A stretch of 40,308 nt of DNA from Acidobacteriota bacterium (lineage in GTDB: Bacteria > Acidobacteriota > UBA6911), in assembly GCA_016934295.1 (NCBI GenBank), contig JAFGTD010000043.1, forward strand, positions 1 through 40,308. The letters run 5' to 3'. Numbering within the stretch: position 1 is the stretch's first letter; each line of letters opens with the position of its first letter. A model generated the notes under the pieces. That model was not told the origin of the DNA. It searched no databases and was given only the letters and a program-made list of their open reading frames with translations. A program made the position numbers and the translations under genes. Below, in pieces: positions 1 to 7,729 of this stretch.

Positions 1-115
1 ATGAATTGTCATGCCGATAACCAGCTCTCGGCTATATTCCCGGCGATCTTTATCGGAAGATAAATTCTTATAACGGTAAGAAGAATGGCAGGGGCAATCC
101 TTGCGTTCGCTTTTT
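1..115. other. Short flank downstream of nuoN
   Basis: There is no gene in this flank. A weak inverted repeat is present: seven-base arms CCGATAA (14-20) and TTATCGG (50-56) with a 29-base loop, without a T-run on the minus strand. It could help end the nuo transcript, but nothing proves it. nuoL and nuoM do not start here within the visible sequence. Confidence 0.4.
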
Positions 116-1609
116 TTACAAACCCAAGAATAGGGCTGCCGAGAATTGGGTCAACCGCTCGAAACCGTTCCAGAAAAGAATAAGACCGGCTGTCGGCAAT
201 ACCATAAGCCATAAAAGGATTTGACTCGTTACCGGTAACGAGAAACGCGACTTGTCGGCGGATTCCTCGATGATCATCGCTTTAATCACACGGGCATAGT
301 AGTAGACCGACACTACGCTGTTCAATGCGCCAACGACGGCAAACCATGCGAGGTTGTTATTGACGGCCGCACCAAAAACATACAGCTTCCCCAGGAATCC
401 CGCAAACGGCGGAATCCCCATCAGGGAAAGCATGAAGAAGGACATGGCGATGGTCAAAAACGGCGAACGCCGTATAAGGCCTTTATAGTCTTTAATGTCA
501 AAACTTCCGGTCTGATTGTACACCGCAATCACGACGAGGAATGCACCCAGGTTCATAAACAGGTAGGTGACAAGGTAAACAAGAACCGATTGAAGTCCCT
601 GAGAGGTCAGTACGACAGCGCCCATGAGGATGTATCCGGCATGCGCGATGGAGGAATAGGCAAGCATGCGCTTCATGTTTTCCTGGCGCAGGGCGGCTAT
701 ATTCCCCAGCGTCATTGTCACAACGGAAATCAGGATCAGCAGGATATTCCAGTAAACGGTGCTGACGTCTGCATAAAACGCCGCTCCTGGAGAAGAACCG
801 GTAAAACCGGTGAAAAAGAACCGAATCAAAACCGCGAAAGCAGCCGCTTTCGGAGCGATGCTGAGGAATGCCGTAACGGGAGTCGGGGCGCCGGTATAAA
901 CATCCGGGCACCAGAAATGAAACGGCACCGCTGCCATTTTGAATCCGAATCCCGCAATTATCATTACGGTCGCTATCAACAACATCACCGAGTTATCCCC
1001 TGATGCAGCCCCCTGGATAAAAGCTTCACGGATGGCCGCAAGCTTCGTGGTACCCGTCAATCCGTAAATAATCGTCATGCCGTAGAGCATGGATCCGGTC
1101 GCGACGGCGCCGAACAGAAGGTATTTCAGGGATGCCTCATTGGACTGCCGATCGTTTTTGAGATATCCGACCAGAACATAGCTTCCAATGGAGACCGTTT
1201 CCAGCGCCAGGTACAGCATGAGCATATCGGCGCTGGCTGCCAGCAGGATCATGGCAAGGGTAACGCCCAGGAGAAGCGTATAGAATTCTCCCAAATTTCG
1301 TTGTGCAAGTTCCTTCGATCCCGGTACGGAGAAAAGAATAAACAACGATGTCAGGATCAGGAAACATTTGAAAAATACCGCCATCGGATCCAATGAAAGA
1401 ACCCCGAAGAAAAGAGTCCCGGGATCCTGTTCAAAAAGACGAATGCTGAATATCATGGCGGCGACCAAACCGGCAGCAGTCAAAACGAATGACAGGTTTC
1501 TTCGGATTCGCGGAAAGGCCAGATCCCCGATCACTACCAGTAGAAGAGCTGCAGTTAAAATAATCTCCGGATAGAACTGTTTAAGATCCGAAAGAATCTG
1601 TGGATTCAT
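116..1609 (-). CDS. nuoN: NADH-quinone oxidoreductase subunit N
   Basis: This is an antiporter-like membrane subunit of respiratory complex I that takes part in proton pumping. The 497-residue product is hydrophobic throughout, with about 13-14 membrane segments, and is full length for NuoN. It contains the family segment around residues 105-150 (EFYTLLLGVTLAMILLAASA followed by LALETVSIGSYVLVGY), with the glutamate of the broken-helix motif. The ATG lies two bases after the nuoK stop, with an AAGGGGT ribosome-binding site reading through that stop, so the pair is translationally coupled. It is the last gene of the visible operon. The oddity is its position: nuoL and nuoM normally separate nuoK and nuoN, and both are missing here. 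NuoL, NuoM and NuoN are homologous, but the N-terminal half and length fit NuoN best. Confidence 0.93.
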   Translation of the reverse strand: MNPQILSDLKQFYPEIILTAALLLVVIGDLAFPRIRRNLSFVLTAAGLVAAMIFSIRLFEQDPGTLFFGVLSLDPMAVFFKCFLILTSLFILFSVPGSKELAQRNLGEFYTLLLGVTLAMILLAASADMLMLYLALETVSIGSYVLVGYLKNDRQSNEASLKYLLFGAVATGSMLYGMTIIYGLTGTTKLAAIREAFIQGAASGDNSVMLLIATVMIIAGFGFKMAAVPFHFWCPDVYTGAPTPVTAFLSIAPKAAAFAVLIRFFFTGFTGSSPGAAFYADVSTVYWNILLILISVVTMTLGNIAALRQENMKRMLAYSSIAHAGYILMGAVVLTSQGLQSVLVYLVTYLFMNLGAFLVVIAVYNQTGSFDIKDYKGLIRRSPFLTIAMSFFMLSLMGIPPFAGFLGKLYVFGAAVNNNLAWFAVVGALNSVVSVYYYARVIKAMIIEESADKSRFSLPVTSQILLWLMVLPTAGLILFWNGFERLTQFSAALFLGL

Positions 1610-1611
1610 GA

Positions 1612-1917
1612 CTACCCCTTGAGCGTATCCGCGCGATCCAGATTGACCGATCGTAAAATCCGGTACATGGACAGGACGATTGCCAGGCCTACAGCGGCCT
1701 CGGCTGCGGCGACAACAATGATGAAAATTGCAAAAATCTGTCCGTCGATATTTCCGGTAGAAAATTTGGAAAATGCAATCAGATTAAGGTTTGCGGCGTT
1801 TAAGATCAGCTCGATTCCCATCAGGACGTTGATGGCGTTCTTGCGCGTCAAGACGCACATGATTCCAAAGGAAAAGAGTGCAGCGCTGATGACCAGATAA
1901 TGGCTGAGTCCAATCAT
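1612..1917 (-). CDS. nuoK: NADH-quinone oxidoreductase subunit K
   Basis: This is a small membrane subunit of complex I (MrpC-like). The product has 101 residues, the standard length, with three predicted membrane helices. The sequence GIELILNAANLNLIAFSKF carries the conserved membrane glutamate of helix 2, and a second buried acidic residue lies in the third helix (VVAAAEAAVGLAIVLSMYR). Its ATG overlaps the nuoJ stop by four bases and its stop is two bases from nuoN, so it sits in a tightly coupled operon. Confidence 0.95.
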   Translation of the reverse strand: MIGLSHYLVISAALFSFGIMCVLTRKNAINVLMGIELILNAANLNLIAFSKFSTGNIDGQIFAIFIIVVAAAEAAVGLAIVLSMYRILRSVNLDRADTLKG

Positions 1918-2420
1918 TCGGGTCGTCTCCTCACTATCATGGCGGCACCGATCAGGGCCAGGAGCAGCAGGACGGAAGCGACTTCAAACGGCAGTATAAA
2001 ATCCTGCATCAACAGATTTCCGATTGAAGCGGTGGTCGGTCCTGAAAGCATGGAGCCGCTCTGGAACCACTGGGTGCGCAACATAAAAAATGCCAGTACG
2101 GCAAAAACGGCGACAACGGCAATAACGGCCGGTATCAACTGAACGGATGCGGTTTTTATTTTCAGGTCGTATAATTTATGGGTAAGCATAATCCCGAACA
2201 GGATCAGCACCAGGATCCCGCCGACATATATCACCATCTGGGTCGCGGCTAGAAAATCCGCTCCCAGGTAGGCATACAGCGCAGCGACACCGAAGAAAGT
2301 AAAAAGCAGCGCAAACGCAGACCGTATCAGGCTGCGTGCAAATACAACCACTGCAGCGGACCCGATAGTCAGGACTGCAAAAAAGTAAAAAACAATTTGG
2401 CTAAGAAGATTTTTGTCCAT
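1914..2420 (-). CDS. nuoJ: NADH-quinone oxidoreductase subunit J
   Basis: This is a membrane subunit of complex I at the junction between the quinone arm and the pumping arm. The 168 residues contain five hydrophobic segments. The region FFGVAALYAYLGADFLAATQ followed by MVIYVGGILVLILFGIML is the NuoJ signature, including the third helix with its pi-bulge glycine and tyrosine pattern. The gene overlaps nuoK by four bases and follows nuoI after seven bases. Confidence 0.95.
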   Translation of the reverse strand: MDKNLLSQIVFYFFAVLTIGSAAVVVFARSLIRSAFALLFTFFGVAALYAYLGADFLAATQMVIYVGGILVLILFGIMLTHKLYDLKIKTASVQLIPAVIAVVAVFAVLAFFMLRTQWFQSGSMLSGPTTASIGNLLMQDFILPFEVASVLLLLALIGAAMIVRRRPE

Positions 2421-2427
2421 AGAAGAA

Positions 2428-2916
2428 TTAACCCTTCGAGGGACTTTGCTCTTTTGACCCGGCAGGGATCAGCGGCTTTTCTTTAGCAAAGTGATATATG
2501 TGTTCGTCAATACTATAGACGGAATATTCATAATCTCCCGTCATCACCAGGCATTGGGTCGGGCAGGCAAACGTGCACAATCCGCAGTAGCAGCAAAGCG
2601 CCATATCGATATCAAAAACATAAGTCCGCAATTTTTTGGCCGTTCCGTCGGCAGCGAAAACCGGCGGTTCTTCCTTGCCGCGCTTCTCCGTTTTCACGAG
2701 GATGCAATCGGTGGGGCATGTTCGCGCACACTGACCGCACCCGATACAGTCCTCGACTTTATTATGGAGCCGCATCCGCGATCGCTCCGGCATTGCCCAT
2801 TTTTCCTTGGGATACTGGAGAGTTACAGAAGGCTTGAAAAGATGGCGGCTGGCTACTGCCATGGAATTGACAATAGTCAGAATCCCCTGCCCTATATTTC
2901 TGAAATAAGTCAGCAT
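2428..2916 (-). CDS. nuoI: NADH-quinone oxidoreductase subunit I (copy 1)
   Basis: This peripheral-arm subunit carries two 4Fe-4S clusters (N6a and N6b) that pass electrons towards NuoB. The product has 162 residues. The ligand motifs are C57-x2-C60-x2-C63-x3-C67 and C108-x2-C111-x2-C114-x3-C118. A short amphipathic N-terminus (LTYFRNIGQGILTIVNSM) probably lies along the membrane. The GGGGA before the ATG is the likely ribosome-binding site. It differs clearly from the second NuoI at 12631-13122 in length and in the sequence between the motifs, so the two are not a recent duplication. Confidence 0.95.
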   Translation of the reverse strand: MLTYFRNIGQGILTIVNSMAVASRHLFKPSVTLQYPKEKWAMPERSRMRLHNKVEDCIGCGQCARTCPTDCILVKTEKRGKEEPPVFAADGTAKKLRTYVFDIDMALCCYCGLCTFACPTQCLVMTGDYEYSVYSIDEHIYHFAKEKPLIPAGSKEQSPSKG

Positions 2917-2938
2917 AAAATTCCCCGCAAATACGTTC

Positions 2939-3982
2939 CTACAGGATGGCCATCCACCCGGCGCCCAGGATCAGCGCGAAAGAAATTGGCAAAAGCACCT
3001 TCCAGTTTATGTACATAAGCTGATCGACGCGAAGGCGCGGTAACGACCACCGCATCCACATCTGGATGAAAATAAGCACAAGCGCTTTAACGAAAAATAC
3101 TACGGGTCCCGGAATGAATTGAAGTATTGAGAACGGTGCTGTCCAGCCGCCGAGAAAAAGAGTTGCGGCGACGCTGGAAACAAGAAACATATTGGCGTAT
3201 TCGGCAAGAAAGAAAAATGCAAAACGCATTCCGGAGTATTCCGTATGATAGCCTGCCACGAGTTCGGATTCGGCCTCGGGAAGATCGAAAGGCGTACGGT
3301 TTACTTCCGCGAGCGACGCGATGAAATACACAATAAATGCTAAAAATAGAAATGGATTCCGGAATAGGAACCAGTTCAGGAAGCCGCCTTCCTGTGCCCG
3401 GACGATTTCCACCATCGAAAGGCTTCCGACGTAAATGACGACCGTCATAATGGCAACGGCTGCAGGAATTTCATAACTGATAACCTGGGCGGCCGCGCGC
3501 ATACTGCCGTATAGGGAGTACTTGTTGTTCGAGGCCCATCCGGCCATAATAATTCCGATAACCGAAAGGCTGCTTACGGCAACTATATAGAGAATACCGA
3601 TATTCAGGTCTGTAACGAACGACGATGCGCCGAACGGCAGAACGACAAAGGCGGCAAATGCGCCCAGGAATACGATAAACGGCGCCATTTTAAAAAGTAC
3701 CCTGTCGACCGATTCCGGGACGATGTCCTCCTTCAGGAGGAGCTTTAATGCGTCCGCTATCGTCTGCGCCCATCCATGCCAGCCTCCTACGACCATAGGG
3801 CCCAGCCTGTCCTGAATATGCGCGGAAACTTTTCTTTCCAGCCATACCATGAAAAGGACGGCCAGAGCCAGCAGCGCGAAAATAACAATGCTGCTGACTA
3901 TTATCGGGATCAGAGCCTGCAGCATTTCAGGAAGCCCGTCGTATTTCGGTATTTTTTGCAGGAGTTGTGCGATTGATTCCAT
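2939..3982 (-). CDS. nuoH: NADH-quinone oxidoreductase subunit H
   Basis: This membrane subunit of complex I lines the quinone entry chamber. It has 347 residues and about eight membrane helices. The family signatures are present: VWLERKVSAHIQDRLGP near residue 45 and the acidic loop EVNRTPFDLPEAESELVAGY near residue 225 followed by HTEYSGMRFAFFFLAEYANM. These acidic residues couple quinone chemistry to proton movement in the family. It lies 12 bases after nuoD and 22 bases before nuoI, the normal order. Confidence 0.96.
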   Translation of the reverse strand: MESIAQLLQKIPKYDGLPEMLQALIPIIVSSIVIFALLALAVLFMVWLERKVSAHIQDRLGPMVVGGWHGWAQTIADALKLLLKEDIVPESVDRVLFKMAPFIVFLGAFAAFVVLPFGASSFVTDLNIGILYIVAVSSLSVIGIIMAGWASNNKYSLYGSMRAAAQVISYEIPAAVAIMTVVIYVGSLSMVEIVRAQEGGFLNWFLFRNPFLFLAFIVYFIASLAEVNRTPFDLPEAESELVAGYHTEYSGMRFAFFFLAEYANMFLVSSVAATLFLGGWTAPFSILQFIPGPVVFFVKALVLIFIQMWMRWSLPRLRVDQLMYINWKVLLPISFALILGAGWMAIL

Positions 3983-3994
3983 CAGGAATTCCCT

Positions 3995-5116
3995 TTATCG
4001 ATCGATTTCACCCAGTACGATATCGATGCTGCCCAGAATCGATATAACATCCGCAATCATGGTCCCTTTACACATGTCCCGGAAGGCGCTCATGACGGTA
4101 AAACACGGTGATTTCACCTTCAGGCGGTACGGTTTCGGACTGCCGTCGCTGACGATGTAGTATCCAAGTTCTCCGCGGGGGCACTCGGTTCGCATGTAAA
4201 CTTCCCCTTTGGGCGGCTTGATTCGCTTCGGCACGTTTTCACGCACGTCTCCGGGGCTCAGTTTTGCGATCGCCTGCCGAACGATCTTGCAGGATTCTAA
4301 AACTTCCCTGATGCGAACCATGTAGCGATCCCAGCAGGATCCCAGCCTGCCGTGCTCCCCTTTCCCTACCTGAACATCAAAATCAAACTCTTCGTATCCG
4401 AGATAGGGTTCATCTTTGCGCACGTCGAATCGTACCCCGCTTCCACGGAGGTTCGGCCCCGTTACGCCGTAGCTGATTGCCTTTTCGGGAGAAAGAATAC
4501 CCACATCAGCAGTGCGTTTAATAAAAATAAAGTTATCTGAAAGAAGGCGATTCAGGTTATCGACTTCCGGCTCGAAACGATCAAGGAATTTGAGGATCTT
4601 ATCCTCGAGGCCCGGCTTAATATCTTGCGTCAGGCCGCCGATACAGTTGTAATTGTAGAGAAGTCGCGCCCCGCAGGTTTCTTCAAAGAAGTCCAGGATG
4701 TCCTCCCTGTCTCTGAAGCACCAGAGGAACGGAGTAAAGGATCCGATGTCGTTTCCATAGGTTCCGGCCGCGATCAGATGGCTCGCAATACGGCCCAGTT
4801 CGGCCATGATAATCCGCAGGTATCGGGTGCGTTCATTGACCTCGATACCCATGAGCTTTTCAACCGCCAGAACATATCCCAATTCCATATTCATTGCGGC
4901 GCAGTAGTCCATGCGATCGGTAAACGGAACCACACCGGCGTAATCGACATTTTCGACATGTTTTTCGAAGCAGCGGTGGAGGTATCCTATGTGGGGAATT
5001 GCATCGGCCACGATTTCTCCATCCGTTTTTAATTCAAGACGCAGAACGCCATGGGTCGACGGGTGCTGCGGCCCCATATTCAGAGTCATGATATCGCCGC
5101 TATAATTGACTTCCAT
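3995..5116 (-). CDS. nuoD: NADH-quinone oxidoreductase subunit D (copy 1, short form)
   Basis: This is the 49-kDa subunit of complex I and forms the quinone site with NuoB. The product has 373 residues. The N-terminal GPQHPSTHGVLRLEL carries the quinone-site histidines, IPHIGYLHRCFEKHVE follows, and the C-terminus ends in the typical LGSIDIVLGEIDR. It is a short form: the stretch before CPRGELGYYIVSDGSPKPYR lacks the extra segment that the second NuoD (15075-16400) has. The ribosome-binding site AGGAGG lies six bases before the ATG. The gene is separate from nuoC, which ends eight bases upstream. Confidence 0.95.
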   Translation of the reverse strand: MEVNYSGDIMTLNMGPQHPSTHGVLRLELKTDGEIVADAIPHIGYLHRCFEKHVENVDYAGVVPFTDRMDYCAAMNMELGYVLAVEKLMGIEVNERTRYLRIIMAELGRIASHLIAAGTYGNDIGSFTPFLWCFRDREDILDFFEETCGARLLYNYNCIGGLTQDIKPGLEDKILKFLDRFEPEVDNLNRLLSDNFIFIKRTADVGILSPEKAISYGVTGPNLRGSGVRFDVRKDEPYLGYEEFDFDVQVGKGEHGRLGSCWDRYMVRIREVLESCKIVRQAIAKLSPGDVRENVPKRIKPPKGEVYMRTECPRGELGYYIVSDGSPKPYRLKVKSPCFTVMSAFRDMCKGTMIADVISILGSIDIVLGEIDR

Positions 5117-5124
5117 CTGTCCTC

Positions 5125-5592
5125 CTAAACAGGCATATCACGATAGCTCTCGGGTGCTTTGTAATCCTTGCGCAACGGGTACCCTTCCCAGTCATCCGGG
5201 CAGAGAATCCTGCGCATATCGCTGTGTCCGTCAAACAAGACTCCGAACATGTCGAAGGCTTCCCGTTCATGCCAATTTGCGACGCTCCAGACCGATTCTA
5301 CAGTCGACACGTGCGGATCCTCTCTGGGCAAGAGGCATTTGAGAGTATATCGATGGTGGTGTTTCATGGAGTACACCACATAAACCACTTCAATGCGATC
5401 CTCGTAGTCGACACCGCCCAAAAGCTCCAGATGATCCATTTCGAGACGGCTGTCGGAACGGATAAATCTGCAAACGTCCAGGATGGAGGATGGATCTACA
5501 GCACTCCATGGATTTAATTCTTCCGGTTTTGATTCCAGGATCCGGTCGCCGAACTGTTCCGACAATAATGCAGCAATTTCCTGCGCGTTCAT
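5125..5592 (-). CDS. nuoC: NADH-quinone oxidoreductase subunit C
   Basis: This is the 30-kDa peripheral subunit of complex I. The 155 residues include the family signature [20 protein letters not shown] followed by [18 protein letters not shown]. It is a normal stand-alone NuoC, not fused to NuoD. The ATG overlaps the nuoB stop by four bases. No second nuoC accompanies the nuoB2-nuoD2 pair at 15-17 kb, so this is the only NuoC in the window. Confidence 0.95.
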   Translation of the reverse strand: MNAQEIAALLSEQFGDRILESKPEELNPWSAVDPSSILDVCRFIRSDSRLEMDHLELLGGVDYEDRIEVVYVVYSMKHHHRYTLKCLLPREDPHVSTVESVWSVANWHEREAFDMFGVLFDGHSDMRRILCPDDWEGYPLRKDYKAPESYRDMPV

Positions 5593-6089
5593 GCAACACC
5601 TGCCTTCTTTTTGGCGATGGTTTCACCTTTGATCTTCTTCTGAAGCTTGATAAGACCCTCTATCAACGCTTCGGGTCTCGGAGGACATCCCGGAACGTAG
5701 ACATCCACCGGGATAATTTTATCTACGCCTTTCAGCACATGATAGCCTTGTTGCCAGTAAGGTCCCCCCTTGTTGGCACAGCTTCCCATGGAGATGACAT
5801 ATTTCGGGGAGGCCATCTGATCGTAAAGGCGTTTAATCCGTGTCGCCATTTTCAGGGATACGGTACCGGCTACAATCATGATGTCAGCCTGCCGCGGCGT
5901 ACCGCGAAACACCTCGGCGCCGAACCTGGCCAGATCGTACCTCGACGCTCCCGTTGCCATCATTTCAATAGCGCAGCATGCGAGCCCGAACGAAAGCGGC
6001 CAGGGGGATGAAGAGCGTGCCCAGTTAAAAATCCAGTCCAGCGAGGTAATAAAGACGTTTTCTTCAAACTTTCCTTCAATAACTCCCAT
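5589..6089 (-). CDS. nuoB: NADH-quinone oxidoreductase subunit B (copy 1)
   Basis: This peripheral subunit holds the terminal 4Fe-4S cluster N2 beside the quinone site. The product has 166 residues. The four ligands are visible: adjacent C38 and C39 ([11 protein letters not shown]), C104 (GSCANKGG) and C135 ([11 protein letters not shown]). An ATG start with GGGAG seven bases upstream is convincing. The C-terminus is lysine-rich ([16 protein letters not shown]). It lies 40 bases after nuoA and overlaps nuoC by four bases. Confidence 0.96.
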   Translation of the reverse strand: MGVIEGKFEENVFITSLDWIFNWARSSSPWPLSFGLACCAIEMMATGASRYDLARFGAEVFRGTPRQADIMIVAGTVSLKMATRIKRLYDQMASPKYVISMGSCANKGGPYWQQGYHVLKGVDKIIPVDVYVPGCPPRPEALIEGLIKLQKKIKGETIAKKKAGVA

Positions 6090-6129
6090 TTTTTTCTCCC
6101 ATGGGAATCTCTCGTATTGTTCCCGGGGG

Positions 6130-6531
6130 TTACGATTTCATCGCATCCAGATCGTCGGACTTCACCCACTCCAAATCACCCTTTATCCAGACATACGCAA
6201 GGCCGACGACCAGTATGGCTATGAAAATAAGCCCTTCAACGTAGGCAAATGTTCCCAGTTTTTTAAACACGACAGCCCACGGTAAAAGAAAAACTATTTC
6301 CACATCGAAAATTATGAATATTAAAGCAAGGACGTAGAAGCGAATGTTGAATCGAATCCATGCCTGCCCTTCCGGCAGTTCTCCGCATTCGTAGGGGATA
6401 TACTTGTCTCTTCCCATCTTGCCCTTTGACTGGATAAGCCGCGAAAGGAAAAGAGTGAAGGCTAAGAAAATTAGTCCTATTACAAAGAACAACAGTACGC
6501 TTACAAAGTCTGAGAGCATAGATCCATCCAT
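6130..6531 (-). CDS. nuoA: NADH-quinone oxidoreductase subunit A
   Basis: This is the small membrane subunit at the heel of complex I and the first gene of the operon. It has three membrane helices and the conserved segment [20 protein letters not shown] then [20 protein letters not shown]. The start is not settled. The first ATG (6531) has AAAGG almost touching it, and an in-frame ATG four codons later (6519) has that AAAGG twelve bases away. The length of 129-133 residues is normal either way. Upstream lies an unusually structured promoter region (6532-6999). Confidence 0.95.
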   Translation of the reverse strand: MDGSMLSDFVSVLLFFVIGLIFLAFTLFLSRLIQSKGKMGRDKYIPYECGELPEGQAWIRFNIRFYVLALIFIIFDVEIVFLLPWAVVFKKLGTFAYVEGLIFIAILVVGLAYVWIKGDLEWVKSDDLDAMKS

Positions 6532-6999
6532 ACCTTTGAATTAATCTACATTTTTAAACGTGCTACATTACCCATCCCCCGGGAAATTTTCAAGAACTTC
6601 TTTAGACATCATTTTTAACAGGGTTTTCAGGTGTTTAGAGTTACCTTGCATAGCCTCAACCGCGCCTCAATTTTCGGCACCGCTTTCGTCAGCTCCCCCA
6701 TACTACTGCAGTAAGACGCTCCTTGATATCCGGGTAAGTCACTTTCATCCATTTTGATGGATAAACGCCTCAATCTGTATCACTTATAAAATTTAAAGCG
6801 CTTTTTCCTGTTTTCATACTGCAGGATAAATGCTGCGGTTTCATTCCATACATGCAGTATAAATCTTCCTGAATTTACTACTGTTCCGCAGTAATTTCGG
6901 AAGATTCCAATAGTACCACAATATTTTACGGAAACCAGACCGCTCCGCTTTCGGGGCAAACGTGGGGATTTTTCCCTTAACTCGACCGAATTCGGCCAA
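6532..6999. other. Intergenic region upstream of the nuo operon
   Basis: No gene is supported in these 468 AT-rich bases between the redoxin stop and nuoA. The region holds a cluster of TACTG/CAGTA half-sites and an imperfect long inverted repeat (listed separately) and presumably the nuo promoter. I could not place a confident -35/-10 pair. A 65-codon plus-strand frame here has no ribosome-binding site or recognisable content. Confidence 0.5.
6704..6906. promoter_or_regulatory. Operator-like array of TACTG/CAGTA half-sites upstream of nuo
   Basis: Several palindromic sites share the same half-site. TACTGCAGTA at 6704-6713 is a perfect ten-base palindrome. ATACTGCA (6816-6823) pairs with TGCAGTAT (6853-6860). 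TACTG (6879-6883) pairs with CAGTA (6889-6893), with five bases between. The last pair sits in the loop region of a larger inverted repeat with perfect outer arms AATCTTCC (6862-6869) and GGAAGATT (6899-6906). The cluster lies about 170-375 bases upstream of nuoA and also follows the redoxin gene. Regulator binding is an inference; the repeated half-site is what the sequence shows. Confidence 0.4.
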
Positions 7000-7575
7000 T
7001 TACGGCCGAATCATACAGCCTTTGGCTTCGATTTCGCGCACTTCTATGGGGCGAGCGGATAGTAACGCGTCGATAGCATCCTCGGCATAGGCTTTTCTTT
7101 TTCCGTCTCCTATCCGTTTATCGTTATCAATAGCTCCTCGATATCGCAGGCGGGAATTTCCATCGATGATAAAGACGCTGGGAATGTGCGTTGCACCAAG
7201 CATCGTCGCCAGGCTGCCGTCCCGGTCGAGAAGTACCGGGAAATTAACCTTCAGGTTGGCCTTATTGGCCTGTATTGCAGAAGCGGTTTCGCTGTTTCCG
7301 GTGGACACGCCGACAACAACGACCCTGCTTTTATCGTACTTGTTCTGAAGAACATCCAGTCGATCTGTGTAGCGTATGGCAGAAGGGCATTTGTACGACC
7401 AGAAAACGAAAACTACAATCTTGCCGGAATGGGAACTCAGTGTATGTGTGTTTCCGGATTCGTCCGATAACCTGAAATCTCCGATCTGGGCACCGATATC
7501 GACAGCCGGAATCGGTTGCACGGATATTCCGATCGCCAAACAAACACATAAGAGAAAGATTCCCGATCGCGGCAT
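7000..7575 (-). CDS. Exported redoxin (thioredoxin-fold, TlpA/AhpC-like)
   Basis: This is a probable secreted or periplasmic thiol-redox protein. An N-terminal hydrophobic stretch of about 24 residues (FLLCVCLAIGISVQPIPA) looks like a signal peptide. A redoxin domain follows, with GDFRLSDESGNTHTLSSHSG leading to VFVFWSYKCPSA. The usual WCxxC site is reduced to one cysteine, C63, with the second position alanine. PSVFIIDG carries the family cis-proline. A second cysteine, C187, lies in the last five residues (KGCMIRP), a pattern I know from redoxins that keep a resolving cysteine at the C-terminus. The gene follows the E2 gene by 154 bases on the same strand. Its substrate is unknown. Confidence 0.75.
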   Translation of the reverse strand: MPRSGIFLLCVCLAIGISVQPIPAVDIGAQIGDFRLSDESGNTHTLSSHSGKIVVFVFWSYKCPSAIRYTDRLDVLQNKYDKSRVVVVGVSTGNSETASAIQANKANLKVNFPVLLDRDGSLATMLGATHIPSVFIIDGNSRLRYRGAIDNDKRIGDGKRKAYAEDAIDALLSARPIEVREIEAKGCMIRP

Positions 7576-7729
7576 AGTATTAACCCGTCAATTCTATATA
7601 GATGCCTGTCTTTGAATTATTTCTTAAAATAATCATAACAGTACCGTCTTTACTCTCATCGGCAGGCCGTTTATGAAATCTAAGCTGACTATTCCGTTCA
7701 AGCCTGATTTTTCCCCCGGTTTCAGGTTG

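Noticed and set aside
7616..7633. AT-only hairpin ATTATTT/AAATAAT upstream of the redoxin gene
   Set aside because: It is a short, AT-only stem that is weak as an RNA structure and expected by chance in AT-rich spacer.
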